Positions 8,326 to 16,495 of a stretch of DNA of 58,998 nucleotides are shown piece by piece. A program made the translations under genes and the position numbers. The notes beneath the pieces were generated by a model. The model was not told where the DNA came from. It made no database searches and saw only the letters and a program-made list of their open reading frames with translations. How positions within the stretch are numbered: the first letter of the stretch is position 1; every line of letters begins with the position of its first letter. Source of the stretch: a virus. The stretch is taken from IMG/VR virus record IMGVR_UViG_3300025009_000015, positions 1 to 58,998 of that record. One strand, 5' to 3'.

Positions 8326-8368
8326 ACCATAATCAACCGCTCGAAAAAGATCAACATAAAAAATTCAC
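8326..8368 (-). promoter_or_regulatory. Minus-strand promoter with AAAAATTCAC box
   Basis: Minus-strand order is box (8359-8368), -35 TTGATC (8349-8354), 17-bp spacer and -10 TATGGT (8326-8331). It drives the RecB-like nuclease gene. The stop codon of the upstream CHAP gene (8365-8367) is inside the box. Confidence 0.75.
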
Positions 8369-8853
8369 ACTGCCGGAAAATAATTCTCAGGTATCCGACA
8401 GAAGCACCGGACAGCCTCGATCGGACGGGCCTGGACCCACACCCACTCCGAGTAGTCCTCCCCCGGTCGTTTCGTGTTCCCCTCGACCGTGAGTATGTAC
8501 CGCCCCGCGGGGTCGACCCCGACCACGACGCCGACGTGAGACCACGTGAAAAAGACGATGTCTCCGGGGCAGAGGTAGAGCACACTCCACCCCTGACAGC
8601 CGAACCAGTCGCGCAGATATCGCACCGCAGCGGCGCCGGGGTACCGTCCGTACTCTATGCCCTGTATCGTCGGGAGCCTCGCGCCAACCTGTCCGAGGAT
8701 CCAGCAGACGAATATCGCGCACCAGGCCTGACCCCGGTAGCTGTACGTCCCGTGCGAGTCGTACCAGTCGTGGTACTCCGTCACGTTCGGAGCTGACTCT
8801 CTGTGCCCGACCTGGGACAACGCGGAGGATACGATTCGCTCGGAGAGTGTCAT
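8365..8853 (-). CDS. CHAP-domain peptidoglycan hydrolase (probable endolysin)
   Basis: The 162-residue protein is a single CHAP (NlpC/P60-like) amidase or endopeptidase domain. The catalytic Cys lies in AWCAIFVCWIL and the His in WSHVGVVVG, followed by VEGNTKRPG, the usual third segment. I start at ATG 8851-8853 because it overlaps the stop of the upstream gene (ATGA). No signal peptide is visible, so a holin would be needed for export. It is far from the small-membrane-protein cluster at 54.4-55.1 kb and lies with replication genes, so expression may begin early or it may have a second role. Confidence 0.8.
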   Translation of the reverse strand: MTLSERIVSSALSQVGHRESAPNVTEYHDWYDSHGTYSYRGQAWCAIFVCWILGQVGARLPTIQGIEYGRYPGAAAVRYLRDWFGCQGWSVLYLCPGDIVFFTWSHVGVVVGVDPAGRYILTVEGNTKRPGEDYSEWVWVQARPIEAVRCFCRIPENYFPAV

Positions 8854-9071
8854 AGCCAGTCTTTCTGTTTTGCGAACCACTCGGAAATCTCGACGGCACC
8901 CTTGTCCCCGAAAGTCGACTGTGCGTCGAGTTCGGAATCCTCCAGAATCTGACTCTTCGGGATCCAGACCTCCCCCACCTCGTCAGAGTCCAGAAGGAAC
9001 GCTTTGTCGGTCACCTGGAGGACCTTACACTGCCCAAGGAAAAACCCACCATTGTCATCTGACCAGCTCAT
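8850..9071 (-). CDS. Small acidic protein, unknown function
   Basis: The protein has 73 residues, with a beta-rich centre (KVLQVTDKAFLLDSDEVGEVW) and IPKSQILEDSEL after it. This pattern of a short strand-rich domain ending in PKSQ recurs in small phage proteins of unknown function. Both ends overlap the neighbouring genes by 4 bases, so it is translated as part of the 9304-to-8365 operon. Function cannot be inferred. Confidence 0.65.
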   Translation of the reverse strand: MSWSDDNGGFFLGQCKVLQVTDKAFLLDSDEVGEVWIPKSQILEDSELDAQSTFGDKGAVEISEWFAKQKDWL

Positions 9072-9304
9072 GATTTCACCTCGTCAAAATGGAAACTCTT
9101 CCCCCTGCTCGCGTAGACCCTGAGCTGTGAGCTATCCCCGTCGAGCGCGAGAAGCACAGCCTCGAACGCCGACTTCGTCGCTTCGTCCCGGAGGATGCTC
9201 TCCTGGATTTGCGGGTGGTCGGAGTGCTCCCCGGCCAGGTTACAGGCGTCGGCCGCTTGCTCGAGCAGCTTTCGGAGAGTAGGCACTGAAATTTTTTTGT
9301 TCAT
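9068..9304 (-). CDS. Small helical protein, first gene of a probably leaderless transcript
   Basis: The protein has 78 residues and starts MNKKISVPTLRKLLEQAAD. The ATG at 9302-9304 is the first codon after the -10 hexamer (9311-9316), 6 nt away, and there is no Shine-Dalgarno. This predicts a leaderless mRNA. It overlaps the next gene by 4 bases. I do not recognise a family. Confidence 0.6.
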   Translation of the reverse strand: MNKKISVPTLRKLLEQAADACNLAGEHSDHPQIQESILRDEATKSAFEAVLLALDGDSSQLRVYASRGKSFHFDEVKS

Positions 9305-9310
9305 AGTGCA

Positions 9311-9393
9311 AACATAAATCGAGCAAAGGGTAAAGTCAAGAAAATAATTCACGGAAGATGGGGATTGATTTTTCGGCGGATTGAAGTCAAAAT
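9311..9393. promoter_or_regulatory. Divergent promoter region, CHAP operon / primase-helicase
   Basis: Minus side: box AATAATTCAC (9343-9352), -35 TTGACT (9334-9339), 17 bp, -10 TATGTT (9311-9316). Plus side: the usual TCGRAA element is missing; a TTGATT (9365-9370), 17 bp, CAAAAT (9388-9393) arrangement is the best candidate for the primase-helicase gene. Confidence 0.65.
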
Positions 9394-9399
9394 AAAAGA

Positions 9400-9429
9400 G
9401 CCCGGTGCCGCTGGACACGGCGACCGGGC
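9400..9429 (+). other. 5'-UTR hairpin before the primase-helicase gene
   Basis: GCCCGGT-GCCG pairs with CGGC-G-ACCGGGC over loop CTGGACA, with one bulged G on the 3' side. It falls in the predicted leader, about 80 nt before the start codon. The hairpin at 39666-39699 has the same plan. Confidence 0.6.
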
Positions 9430-9508
9430 GAAGGTAGCGGGCGAGATCAGAGCAAATTATACCTGCCCCCGCCCCGAAAATCAAGCAACAAAAAATGAAG
9501 AGGTGAGC

Positions 9509-11950
9509 GTGGCAGATACCCCCATCCCTCTCCCCCGGCTGCTGGTACTCCCGCGCCGGGAGATAAAGGCACTGCGAACCAACCCCCCACCCGACGACCT
9601 GCAGGTATTCCTACTCCAGCCCGGACTCGAGGCCCTGACGCGCGCCTACGAGACGGACGCGCACCTGACCATGTACGACCTCGCGGGAGAGGACAGTATC
9701 CCACGGCTGACGAAGTGGCCGTCAGGGCTCAAATACCTCAAGGACCAGGGTCTCGCTCCCATGGTCCACTGGTGCGTGCTCGACGTCGACACGCCGGAGC
9801 ATAAGCTCTGGACGGAGACCCCCCCGCAGTGGTGGATAGGCCAGCTCAGCGCCATAAAAAATTCACCTGAGGCGGGCAAGGCGGGCTGGTACAAGACGCG
9901 GGGAGGCTACCACCTGGTCTGGCCGTTGTCTCCCCCGCTCCCCCCGGACGACTGGGAGCGGTACGTCGCCGCGCTCAGGGCTCGGCTCCGTCGCGACGGC
10001 ATCGCGATCAACGAGGAGTGCAAGGACTGGACGAGGCTCATGCGTCTCCCGCACGTGACCAGGGAGGGGGTAGCACAGGACCTCCCGCTCGACTTCAGCG
10101 TGATGGGCTGGCTGAACCTGCTCCAGGCCCCCGCGCCAACCTTGACACTCGTCCCCCCAGCACCGACAGCAGCACCAGAAAAACCAGCATCCCTCGCGAC
10201 GATGGACGATTGGTCCCTCGTGAAGGTCGGTGCCCCACTGAAAAAGCAGCTCGAGGGGGGTTTCCCCTTCTCGAACACTCCAGGGAAGCGGATCGAAAAG
10301 ATGGGCGAGCAGGGGAGGGACACCCTGATCCTGTCCGCCGCGGGGGCGCTCCTCTCGTCCATGGACCGGCCCGACCCGGAGGTGGTGGTCCGGCTCCTGC
10401 TCCCGTCCGTGCTCGCGAGTCGCCGAGACGACCCCCAACAGATCGGGGACGAGGAAACACTCAGGGATCGGGTCCGGACCCTCGCGGAGAAAGAGCGAGA
10501 GAAACGACCCCCTCCCCCGAAGCCTCCATCCGATCCATTCGACGGGCTCGAGCAGCAGGTCGTCGCGTCCACCCTCCCGCTCCTAATATCCTCCCGCGTC
10601 GGCCGTGGGTACTACGTCCTGGACGACAGGACGAACGGATACGTGGGACCACACTCACCAGACCACGTGTCCAAGGCAGTCCTGGATCTTTGCCCGTCCC
10701 GTGGGGCTCGGGCGGTCGGAGACAAGGGCGCACCTCGCGAAGGAAAGCGAATTTTCCACGAGGATGGCGCGTTCGCGGACCAGATCATCCTGCGGGCAGG
10801 GGAGGACATCAGCAGGTACGACCCGAAGTCCCGGACCCTGTTCGAAGCCTGCGCTTCGTGGGCCGAGTACGAACCACAGGAGAGTCCCGAGGTGGGTTGT
10901 TGGCTCGAGCTCCTGGGTGGGGATACTACGCCAGCACTGCTGGACTGGCTGGCGACGGTCAGGAAGATCTCCCGCCCCACCTGCGTGCTCTACCTCCAGG
11001 GTCCGAAGGGTATCGGGAAGAGCATGCTCCCGGAGGCGCTCGCGCTCCTCTGGAAGTCCCGGGCCATCGTGCCCTACGAGACGCTCAGCGCGAACTTCGA
11101 CGGCCAGCTCGCGGAGAGTCTGCTCGTCGTCGCGGACGAAGGGATGCAGGACAGGGCGAACGGTCGAGGTTCTCCGTCCGCGATCTTCCGCACGGTCGTC
11201 ACGGGGAGTCGACGGACCATAAAGCGGAAGCACCTCCCCGACGCGGTGCTCGAGGCGTGCTTCCGCCTGGTGGTCACCAGCAACGACGACGAAGCTCTGA
11301 ACCTCCGGGAACAACTCACGACAGAATCGATCGAGGCCATCGCCGAGAGGATACTCTACGTCCAGGCCGGACCGGAGGCCGGAGAGTACCTCCGGTCGCT
11401 CGGGGGACGTGAGCACACCGAAGACTGGGTCAGAGGGGGGGCACTGGTCCGGCACGTTCTCTGGCTCGAGCAGACCCGGAAGGTCGTCCCGGGGAACAGG
11501 CTGCTCGTTGAGGGGACGTCCGAGACGCTCATGGCGAGGGTCGCCGGCAAGGTCGGGATGAACCGGCACATCGTCGCGGCGCTCTGCAGATACCTGGACC
11601 AGTACGCCGACCGAAGAGTTCGAACAGCGACCGACCGCGTGATGGGGGACCTCGGGCCGGTCTACCACCCCAGAATCTACGTCCAGGACGGAGACCTCTG
11701 GGTCAACCTTGAGGCACTGCACGAACGGTGGCCACTCTTGCACGGGGGGCGTGACCAGGTGACGAGGGATGCCTTGGCGCAGGGGCTCCGGTCTCTGAGT
11801 CGAGGAAGAAAATTTCGACGCAAGGTCGAAGGGAAGCTCGAGTACGTCTACCAGGTAGACGGTGCCGAGATACTCGCCTCCGCGTCGTCTCTCGGTCTCG
11901 GAGACACCGACCAGATAGCCACTCTTCTTTCCTCTTCAGTCCCCTTCTGA
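9509..11950 (+). CDS. Primase-polymerase (AEP) fused to a D5/SF3-type helicase
   Basis: I start this 813-residue protein at GTG 9509 because AGAGG lies 5 nt upstream; an in-frame GTG at 9503 is possible. The N-terminal half resembles an archaeo-eukaryotic primase: CVLDVDTPEH near residue 90, GGYHLVW near 133 and DWTRLMRLPH near 174. The C-terminal half is an ATPase with Walker A GPKGIGKS (about 497), Walker B LLVVADEG (about 540) and a sensor RLVVTSND, as in virus D5-like helicases. Together they would unwind and prime DNA for PolA. The gene borders the AT-rich candidate origin. It ends in SSVPF, one of seven Pro-Phe endings. Confidence 0.88.
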   Translation: MADTPIPLPRLLVLPRREIKALRTNPPPDDLQVFLLQPGLEALTRAYETDAHLTMYDLAGEDSIPRLTKWPSGLKYLKDQGLAPMVHWCVLDVDTPEHKLWTETPPQWWIGQLSAIKNSPEAGKAGWYKTRGGYHLVWPLSPPLPPDDWERYVAALRARLRRDGIAINEECKDWTRLMRLPHVTREGVAQDLPLDFSVMGWLNLLQAPAPTLTLVPPAPTAAPEKPASLATMDDWSLVKVGAPLKKQLEGGFPFSNTPGKRIEKMGEQGRDTLILSAAGALLSSMDRPDPEVVVRLLLPSVLASRRDDPQQIGDEETLRDRVRTLAEKEREKRPPPPKPPSDPFDGLEQQVVASTLPLLISSRVGRGYYVLDDRTNGYVGPHSPDHVSKAVLDLCPSRGARAVGDKGAPREGKRIFHEDGAFADQIILRAGEDISRYDPKSRTLFEACASWAEYEPQESPEVGCWLELLGGDTTPALLDWLATVRKISRPTCVLYLQGPKGIGKSMLPEALALLWKSRAIVPYETLSANFDGQLAESLLVVADEGMQDRANGRGSPSAIFRTVVTGSRRTIKRKHLPDAVLEACFRLVVTSNDDEALNLREQLTTESIEAIAERILYVQAGPEAGEYLRSLGGREHTEDWVRGGALVRHVLWLEQTRKVVPGNRLLVEGTSETLMARVAGKVGMNRHIVAALCRYLDQYADRRVRTATDRVMGDLGPVYHPRIYVQDGDLWVNLEALHERWPLLHGGRDQVTRDALAQGLRSLSRGRKFRRKVEGKLEYVYQVDGAEILASASSLGLGDTDQIATLLSSSVPF

Positions 11951-12480
11951 ATCGATTTCATTACGTTTTCCTCTCTTTTTATCTAGTTGACTTTTGATTC
12001 TGAATCCGATACAGAATGGATTTTATTGGGTTTTTCGACTTGTTGACTATATCACACGTTGTTAATAGTCTATATTGCGCTGTTTTATAGGCCAGGAGCA
12101 TGTTTTTCTATCTCGTTGAATTCGTTAACTTTGCTCATACACTATACAGTGTTTTGTCGATCTATCGATCTATCAGTGATCTACCTGATGAATTATTCGA
12201 TAGATCGAAAAAATCCTTTATTTTTCGATAAGTTAGTGCCATTCGATCTATCATTCTATCTCTTTTTTTATATATTAAATATATAGTATAGAGGGGGTGG
12301 CACACATAGCACTGAGTAGTCAGGGGGAGAATAGAGGCCTGTAGGGTAAATAAACGCGAAATGCCTAGATCTGCTAGATCTGCTAGATCGACCTTTGATA
12401 TCATTGAAGAAATAGCTGTTTTTTCGATCTATGTGAGGATTTTAGGGATAGAATGAGGTAGATCTTGTTTTCACTCTGAA
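11951..12480. other. AT-rich, repeat-filled intergenic region: candidate replication origin
   Basis: About 530 bp without a credible gene; the short frames here are AT-rich by chance. It is far richer in A+T than the rest and holds several copies of GATCTATC and its complement (near 12158-12175, 12198-12208, 12243-12263), a direct repeat of TGCTAGATC (12369-12390), and a long AT run at 12263-12292. It lies next to the primase-helicase gene. Iteron-like repeats, an unwinding-prone segment and this neighbour are what an origin would show. Confidence 0.65.
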
Positions 12481-12495
12481 CAGATTTTTTCTCAC

Positions 12496-12525
12496 TTGAC
12501 ACTCGACCCCCCCGGCGGTCATACT
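12496..12525 (+). promoter_or_regulatory. Sigma70-like promoter for the VRR-NUC/TerS genes
   Basis: -35 TTGACA (12496-12501), an 18-bp spacer and -10 CATACT (12520-12525). The ATG at 12532 starts 6 nt after the -10, so the mRNA is probably leaderless. There is no AATAATTCAC box here. Confidence 0.65.
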
Positions 12526-12531
12526 GTGAGC

Positions 12532-13089
12532 ATGGCACTCTACTCCTACAGCACCGAAGCGCTCGACCTGGCCCTGGCCTGCCGCAAGGCACTGTCAGCG
12601 TGGGACTTGTCGTCGCTCGACGAGCCGATAGCGCGAGCCGAGACGGTGGTCCACTTCCATGCTGGTCTGCGGGAGATGGAGCGCGTGAAGCGCACCGGTG
12701 TCTCTGCCGTGCCGCTCGAAGAGGAGACGCAGGCGCTCCTGGTCTCGACCCTGAGGCAGGACCCTCTGGCGTGGATGCCTGACGGCAAGGTCGGCGTGGT
12801 CGTCGTCCACCATTCCCCGCTCGGCTACCACCGGACTGCGTTCCAGAGGGCGTCTGCGAAGCGCGCGGGGGCGGACTCGAGCTGGCCTGACCTGGACGTG
12901 CGCATGGTCACACCTCACGGCCCCGTGGCGCTCCTGCTCGAGCTCAAGGCAGGGAAGGGCAGGCTCTCGGACGGGCAGCGCGCCCTGGGGGATAGGGTGC
13001 TCCTGGCAGGGTTCGAGTACAGGTTCGCTCGAGGTCTCGGGGAGGCCCTCCGGGCAGTGCTGAATTATTTGATGGAGGTACCGTTCTGA
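12532..13089 (+). CDS. VRR-NUC domain nuclease
   Basis: The protein has 185 residues. Residues from about 120 (SSWPDLDVRMVTP, LLELKAGKGRLSDGQ) form the VRR-NUC version of the PD-(D/E)XK fold, with PD, E-L-K and the downstream Q. Such stand-alone nucleases in phages are thought to act on branched DNA. The ATG is 6 nt after the -10 box and has no ribosome site. The stop overlaps the terminase start (TGATG), which ties it to packaging, so junction clearance before packaging is a reasonable guess. It ends MEVPF. Confidence 0.85.
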   Translation: MALYSYSTEALDLALACRKALSAWDLSSLDEPIARAETVVHFHAGLREMERVKRTGVSAVPLEEETQALLVSTLRQDPLAWMPDGKVGVVVVHHSPLGYHRTAFQRASAKRAGADSSWPDLDVRMVTPHGPVALLLELKAGKGRLSDGQRALGDRVLLAGFEYRFARGLGEALRAVLNYLMEVPF

Positions 13090-13721
13090 TGCCGGCTCGT
13101 CGTTCACCAGGTCCGGACCAGCCGGACGCTCAGGCAGTGCTTGAACTCGTAGCAGCAGGGGACAGTGTCCCCGACGCGGCTCGAGCGTGTGGCCTCCTGC
13201 CCGGAACGGTCTGGAAGTGGATCGATGCCGGGACGGAACCCGAGCCCCCGGTGTGGGCGAATGACAAGAAAAAGTCCAAAATGAGCCAATCTCTCTGGCA
13301 GGCATGCATCAAATATTCACAGGATTACGAAAAAGCCAGGCTCGACGGGAAGCGCGCGATTGCCCAGGAAGCATTGAAAACCATACGGTTAGCAGCAAGC
13401 AAAGGTTTTCAGACGACGAAGATTCGGCGGACGAAGGACGAGCACGGTGCCTCCAAGGGGGAGGTCACAGAGTTAGTTCAGGCTTCCCCGATCTGGACTG
13501 CTGCCGCATGGTTCCTCGAGAGGGCTATCCCTGAGGAGTACGCCCAGCACTCCCAGGTTACGCTCCACTCGGATCTCACCCTGGCCCCCGGGGAGGCTGA
13601 CGAGGTGGTCGAGGCCTGCACTGACGACGAAGCCAAGGCCATCGACCGCGGGGACGCCAAGATTCTCGGTCAGGTCCTGGCCCGCGTCCGCTCGAAACCT
13701 ACCTCCCAACCAGCCGAGTAG
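13089..13721 (+). CDS. terS: Terminase small subunit
   Basis: The 210-residue protein has an N-terminal helix-turn-helix (SVPDAARACGLLPGTVWKWI, about residues 22-41) followed by helical segments and an acidic C-terminus, as in small terminases of the homeodomain-like type. It would bind the packaging site and load the large subunit. The start overlaps the VRR-NUC stop. Unusually, the large subunit gene starts about 7 kb away at 20710 with two minus-strand islands and a modification module in between. Confidence 0.75.
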   Translation: MPARRSPGPDQPDAQAVLELVAAGDSVPDAARACGLLPGTVWKWIDAGTEPEPPVWANDKKKSKMSQSLWQACIKYSQDYEKARLDGKRAIAQEALKTIRLAASKGFQTTKIRRTKDEHGASKGEVTELVQASPIWTAAAWFLERAIPEEYAQHSQVTLHSDLTLAPGEADEVVEACTDDEAKAIDRGDAKILGQVLARVRSKPTSQPAE

Positions 13722-13786
13722 TGAATTATTGTACACTCTTTACTGTTGTATTTCTGCTTCTAATCTGAACACCTATAATTTCACTG

Positions 13787-13962
13787 AATAATTCACTTGT
13801 CTTTCGAGTCAAAATTCCTGATTGGCCTAAGTCGATCAGGATCTAGACCCCCTCAAAATCGCTGTGGGCTCCAAGGCGACACGATCGAGGGTCGGTCAAT
13901 AGCAAAGCTTATCTTTTTTGAAAATCGATTCTAAGGCCCCTAATAGCTTACTGGTGACGTCG
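13787..13962. repeat. Three-copy intergenic element, copy A
   Basis: This copy starts with AATAATTCAC (13787-13796) and shares with copies B and C the blocks CTAAGTCGATCA, GACCCCC, GGTCAATAGCAAAGCT and TTCTAAGG-TAGCT-GACGTCG. GACC-CCCTC (13846-13854) can pair with GAGGG-GGTC (13887-13897). It lies between convergent genes, after terS and before a minus-strand island. On the minus strand part of it is an open frame, but its changes relative to B and C do not follow a codon pattern. Confidence 0.8.
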
Positions 13963-13998
13963 TCTAGTAGGGGCTTGACTGCACTTTTTAGGGGGATT

Positions 13999-14451
13999 TT
14001 AGGGTGGAAATCTGCGGAAGGGGTCGGGGGATACTGTGCCATTTTGTATTTTTTCGAGGCACTCTTTGTGCCCCCAGGCGTCGACGCACCCATGGGGTGT
14101 CCAGAAAGGATCCTCCACCGCAGGTGAGACTAATTTCTCTTCGTCCAGTCTCCAGTAGGGGTTCGCGCGCTCTCCACAGACTAGACAATGCCCCGCTCTG
14201 TGAATCTGTTTCAGTTCGTACCTGGAGGTTTTTGGTGCGCTGTCGAGGAACGCGCCGCGGTGGTCGAAGTCGCCGGACCACTTCCCCAGGAGGTCTACTT
14301 GGGGAGGTACCCGGTACACCTGGACAGGCTGCGGGTGCGACCTGCAGGGGATCAGGTCTGCTCCCCAGTATACTTTGCGCCAGACTTCCGTGGAGATGAC
14401 CTTGTGAAAAGAGCCGTCTCCGTACTCTCCAGGGTTGGGTATCTGTATCAT
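13999..14451 (-). CDS. Cys/His-rich protein, unknown function
   Basis: The protein has 150 residues. It contains CLVCGE near residue 90 and HGCVDAWGHKEC near 125, a spacing that could bind one zinc ion. It is the last gene of a seven-gene minus-strand island driven from 16394-16435, and its start overlaps the stop of the upstream gene. No family is recognised. Confidence 0.65.
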   Translation of the reverse strand: MIQIPNPGEYGDGSFHKVISTEVWRKVYWGADLIPCRSHPQPVQVYRVPPQVDLLGKWSGDFDHRGAFLDSAPKTSRYELKQIHRAGHCLVCGERANPYWRLDEEKLVSPAVEDPFWTPHGCVDAWGHKECLEKIQNGTVSPDPFRRFPP

Positions 14452-14612
14452 GTCGGCCTCCCTGGGTGGTGCTTCGGGATGACAGGGACTTGCCAGTCAC
14501 CAGTTCTAGGTGGTGGGAATGGGAACCCGCAGACGGGGCAACGGTCCTTGCCTCGCACGAAGCTTCCAGGCTTTCCGGAGCCCTTACACAGTGGTTGTTT
14601 TTGAGTTTTCAC
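14448..14612 (-). CDS. Small CPxCG zinc-ribbon-like protein
   Basis: The protein has 54 residues and starts at GTG 14612, with GGGAG 6 nt upstream. The core is DRCPVCGFPF, one half of a zinc knuckle, in a basic, proline-rich chain ending HHPGRPT. It overlaps both neighbours by 4 bases. Function unknown. Confidence 0.6.
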   Translation of the reverse strand: MKTQKQPLCKGSGKPGSFVRGKDRCPVCGFPFPPPRTGDWQVPVIPKHHPGRPT

Positions 14613-14854
14613 GTTTTCTCCCTGACGAGGTATTCCCCGTCGATCCTGTGATTTTTTCCGTGTGCGTACCAGTCCACCCTGCCGAGCCCATTCAAAAGGT
14701 CTGCGAGGACCCATTCCATGCTCGAGGCCTCACACCACTCTTCCCAGGTCACGCCTAGGAGGTCGAACACTGTCTTGATGGTGGGGCGCTCGCCAGGGTG
14801 CTTCTCGTGCTCCCACCGCAGGGTGATGGCTTCCGCAGTCGCTCGATCCATCAT
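14609..14854 (-). CDS. Hypothetical protein, 81 residues
   Basis: I start at ATG 14852-14854, which has GGAG 7 nt upstream and overlaps the stop of the preceding gene (ATGA). The chain is Trp-rich (WEEWCEASSMEWVLADLL) and begins MMDRATAEAITLRWEHEK. No known domain is visible. It belongs to the 13999-16349 island. Confidence 0.6.
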   Translation of the reverse strand: MMDRATAEAITLRWEHEKHPGERPTIKTVFDLLGVTWEEWCEASSMEWVLADLLNGLGRVDWYAHGKNHRIDGEYLVREKT

Positions 14855-15387
14855 GGTATTTCTCCATCTGAGTAGTCGAGACAAGCGTCTAGGGCGTCTC
14901 GCATCTCGTTCTCTCGTAAGTGTTCGCCCATCACAGCGACGACAAGATCGCAGTCCATCGCGTGCATTCCCTTTTCCTGCCCACCGCAGGAGCACCGTTT
15001 CTCTGACGGCGCAGCCTCGATCTTTGTGGCGAGCGGGTGCGGTTTCTTGTACTCTCGAATTACGGTGCTCGAGACGTTCCCCCAGGGGTCGTGCCGGAAC
15101 ACGACGATCCTGCACCCGGAGTCCAGGAACCCCTGCAGCAGCTCGGCCGTCTTGCTGTGGTACCCTATCCCCTCGTAGCTCGAGAGGGCGCCCCCGTCCA
15201 GCATGGTCGCGCCCCAGACGGACGAGCAGGAGATGGTGATTTCTCGGGCGCGGAGTCCGGTCAGGAGTCCCTTCTTGTGCTGCTCTTGAGCGTACCTGCT
15301 CGGGGGCAGGGAGTCGGTCGCAGTTCTGAATTTTTCAGGGTCCAGGTACGCCTCCGGGGGGAGGGCGGACAGCTCTTTGTAGTTCAT
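14851..15387 (-). CDS. Hypothetical protein with a Cys motif, 178 residues
   Basis: It starts MNYKELSALPPEAYLD. A C-S-C-G-G segment near residue 133 and a later Cys near 144 could bind a metal. A VVFRHDPWGN segment near 95 stands out, but I cannot tie it to a family. It overlaps both neighbouring genes by 4 bases. Confidence 0.6.
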   Translation of the reverse strand: MNYKELSALPPEAYLDPEKFRTATDSLPPSRYAQEQHKKGLLTGLRAREITISCSSVWGATMLDGGALSSYEGIGYHSKTAELLQGFLDSGCRIVVFRHDPWGNVSSTVIREYKKPHPLATKIEAAPSEKRCSCGGQEKGMHAMDCDLVVAVMGEHLRENEMRDALDACLDYSDGEIP

Positions 15388-15788
15388 GGTACTTCTCCAG
15401 GTAGCTCGAGCCGAGCTGAGTGGTACTGTTCAGGAGTCATCCCGATCCGGACGATTTTGGAGAGTTTTTCCCAGGAACGCTTGAACCGGAACATATCCTT
15501 GACGACGGACATATACCGATCATGTGTTTTTTCGCGCTCTTCTTTTCGATCCTGTCGCTCGACACTTCGGGACAGTTCGACGGAGCGGATGCACCGCTTC
15601 GCGCGTTCGATGTCGTGCTCAAGAGCCGCGATTTTGGAGCGCAGCTCTGCGATGGTTTCGTCACGCTCTCGGATGATTGCGTCCTGGTTTTGTATGAGTT
15701 TCCAAGGATCTCTGCGGCTGGCTTCGTTCTGCTCATCGAAGTGTCGGCGACTCAGCGCAATGAATCGGCCTTCTGCTTTGACTCCCAT
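15384..15788 (-). CDS. Coiled-coil protein, 134 residues
   Basis: Residues of about 30-100 are highly charged heptads (IIRERDETIAELRSKIAAL), which predict a long coiled coil. The N-terminus MGVKAEGRFIALSRR is basic. The stop overlaps the start of the next gene. Function unknown. Confidence 0.6.
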   Translation of the reverse strand: MGVKAEGRFIALSRRHFDEQNEASRRDPWKLIQNQDAIIRERDETIAELRSKIAALEHDIERAKRCIRSVELSRSVERQDRKEEREKTHDRYMSVVKDMFRFKRSWEKLSKIVRIGMTPEQYHSARLELPGEVP

Positions 15789-15789
15789 G

Positions 15790-16077
15790 TTACTTTACCT
15801 CTCCGAATGGCAGGAGGGGGAGGCTACGGCAGCGCTCCCAAATCCAGCGACGTAACTGGTGTTTCTCGAGGTGCTGAGGGATTTTCTCCAGAGAAATTTG
15901 TGCGGCACCCTGGCCCCCCGGGAGGTCGACGTATTCTATGAAGACGGAGACAGTGCCCCACTCAGTTTCCGTCGAGGGGGTGTACACCAGGTAGAGGTTC
16001 TGCCAGGCGTTCTCCGGGAGAAAGAGCTTTTTCCAGGCGTCTTCGGTCGCGTCGGTGACGATCTGTTCGAAGTTCAT
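15790..16077 (-). CDS. Hypothetical protein, 95 residues
   Basis: I start at ATG 16075-16077, which overlaps the stop of the SSB gene. The protein begins MNFEQIVTDATEDAWKKLF and has a strand-rich middle (GTVSVFIEYVDL). Its coupling to the SSB gene suggests a DNA-metabolism role but the sequence gives no family. Confidence 0.6.
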   Translation of the reverse strand: MNFEQIVTDATEDAWKKLFLPENAWQNLYLVYTPSTETEWGTVSVFIEYVDLPGGQGAAQISLEKIPQHLEKHQLRRWIWERCRSLPLLPFGEVK

Positions 16078-16349
16078 CCTACCCTCCCGATGACCTGGAG
16101 TGTGTCGACGGTCACGACCAGTCCGGCCTCTCGCTGAGTCAGTCGCCCCTCGACGTACACCTGGCGCCCATCTTCCAGGAGCAGGATCACATCCGCGATC
16201 TTCGTGGTCGCCTCGCACGTGACGGAGCAGGGCATGACCGTCCCCGCGCCGTGGTTCTCGACGACGACCGAGAACTTGACCGTCCCGGAGCCAACCTGCT
16301 CGGGTGCCGAGAGTTTCCCCATCAAGATCACCTTGTTGATTCCGCGCAT
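16074..16349 (-). CDS. ssb: Single-stranded DNA-binding protein (OB fold), tail-less
   Basis: This 91-residue protein follows the bacterial SSB pattern: MRGINKVILMGKL at the N-terminus, VKFSVVVENH, a DVILLLEDGRQVYVEGRLT core and a final LVVTVDTLQVIG strand. It stops right after the OB fold, so it lacks the acidic tail ending in Pro-Phe that bacterial SSBs use to recruit partners. It is the first gene of its island, just behind the minus-strand promoter at 16394-16422. Confidence 0.8.
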   Translation of the reverse strand: MRGINKVILMGKLSAPEQVGSGTVKFSVVVENHGAGTVMPCSVTCEATTKIADVILLLEDGRQVYVEGRLTQREAGLVVTVDTLQVIGRVG

Positions 16350-16393
16350 TTTCAGTCCTCCAGTAGAGAAAGGTCAAACAAAATCCTGTATCT

Positions 16394-16466
16394 ACTATAG
16401 TCAACCCTACCAGAAAGATCAAGATAATAATTCACAGGTAGCAGTTTTTTTCTCGGTGCGTACACT
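16394..16466. promoter_or_regulatory. Bidirectional promoter cassette, ssb island / HTH-ParB-MTase operon
   Basis: Minus side: -10 TATAGT (16394-16399), 17 bp, -35 TTGATC (16417-16422). Centre: AATAATTCAC (16426-16435). Plus side: -10 TACACT (16461-16466); the -35 position reads GTAGCA here, unlike the TCGRAA seen elsewhere. Confidence 0.75.
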
Positions 16467-16495
16467 GGAGGCATACGGCAACGATGGAGGCAGCG

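Noticed and set aside
10655-11743. Minus-strand open frame of 362 codons inside the primase-helicase
   Set aside because: Antisense frame; the plus strand carries primase and helicase motifs throughout.
12059-12286. Open frame in the AT-rich region
   Set aside because: Low-complexity, Leu/Ile/Tyr-rich chain with no ribosome site; explained by AT content.
13896-14093. Minus-strand frame through element A; the related peptide FDVASELPEALEPIF can also be read from copy B
   Set aside because: Copies A, B and C differ mostly at first and second codon positions and B and C have an early stop, so RNA-level or DNA-level constraint is more likely.
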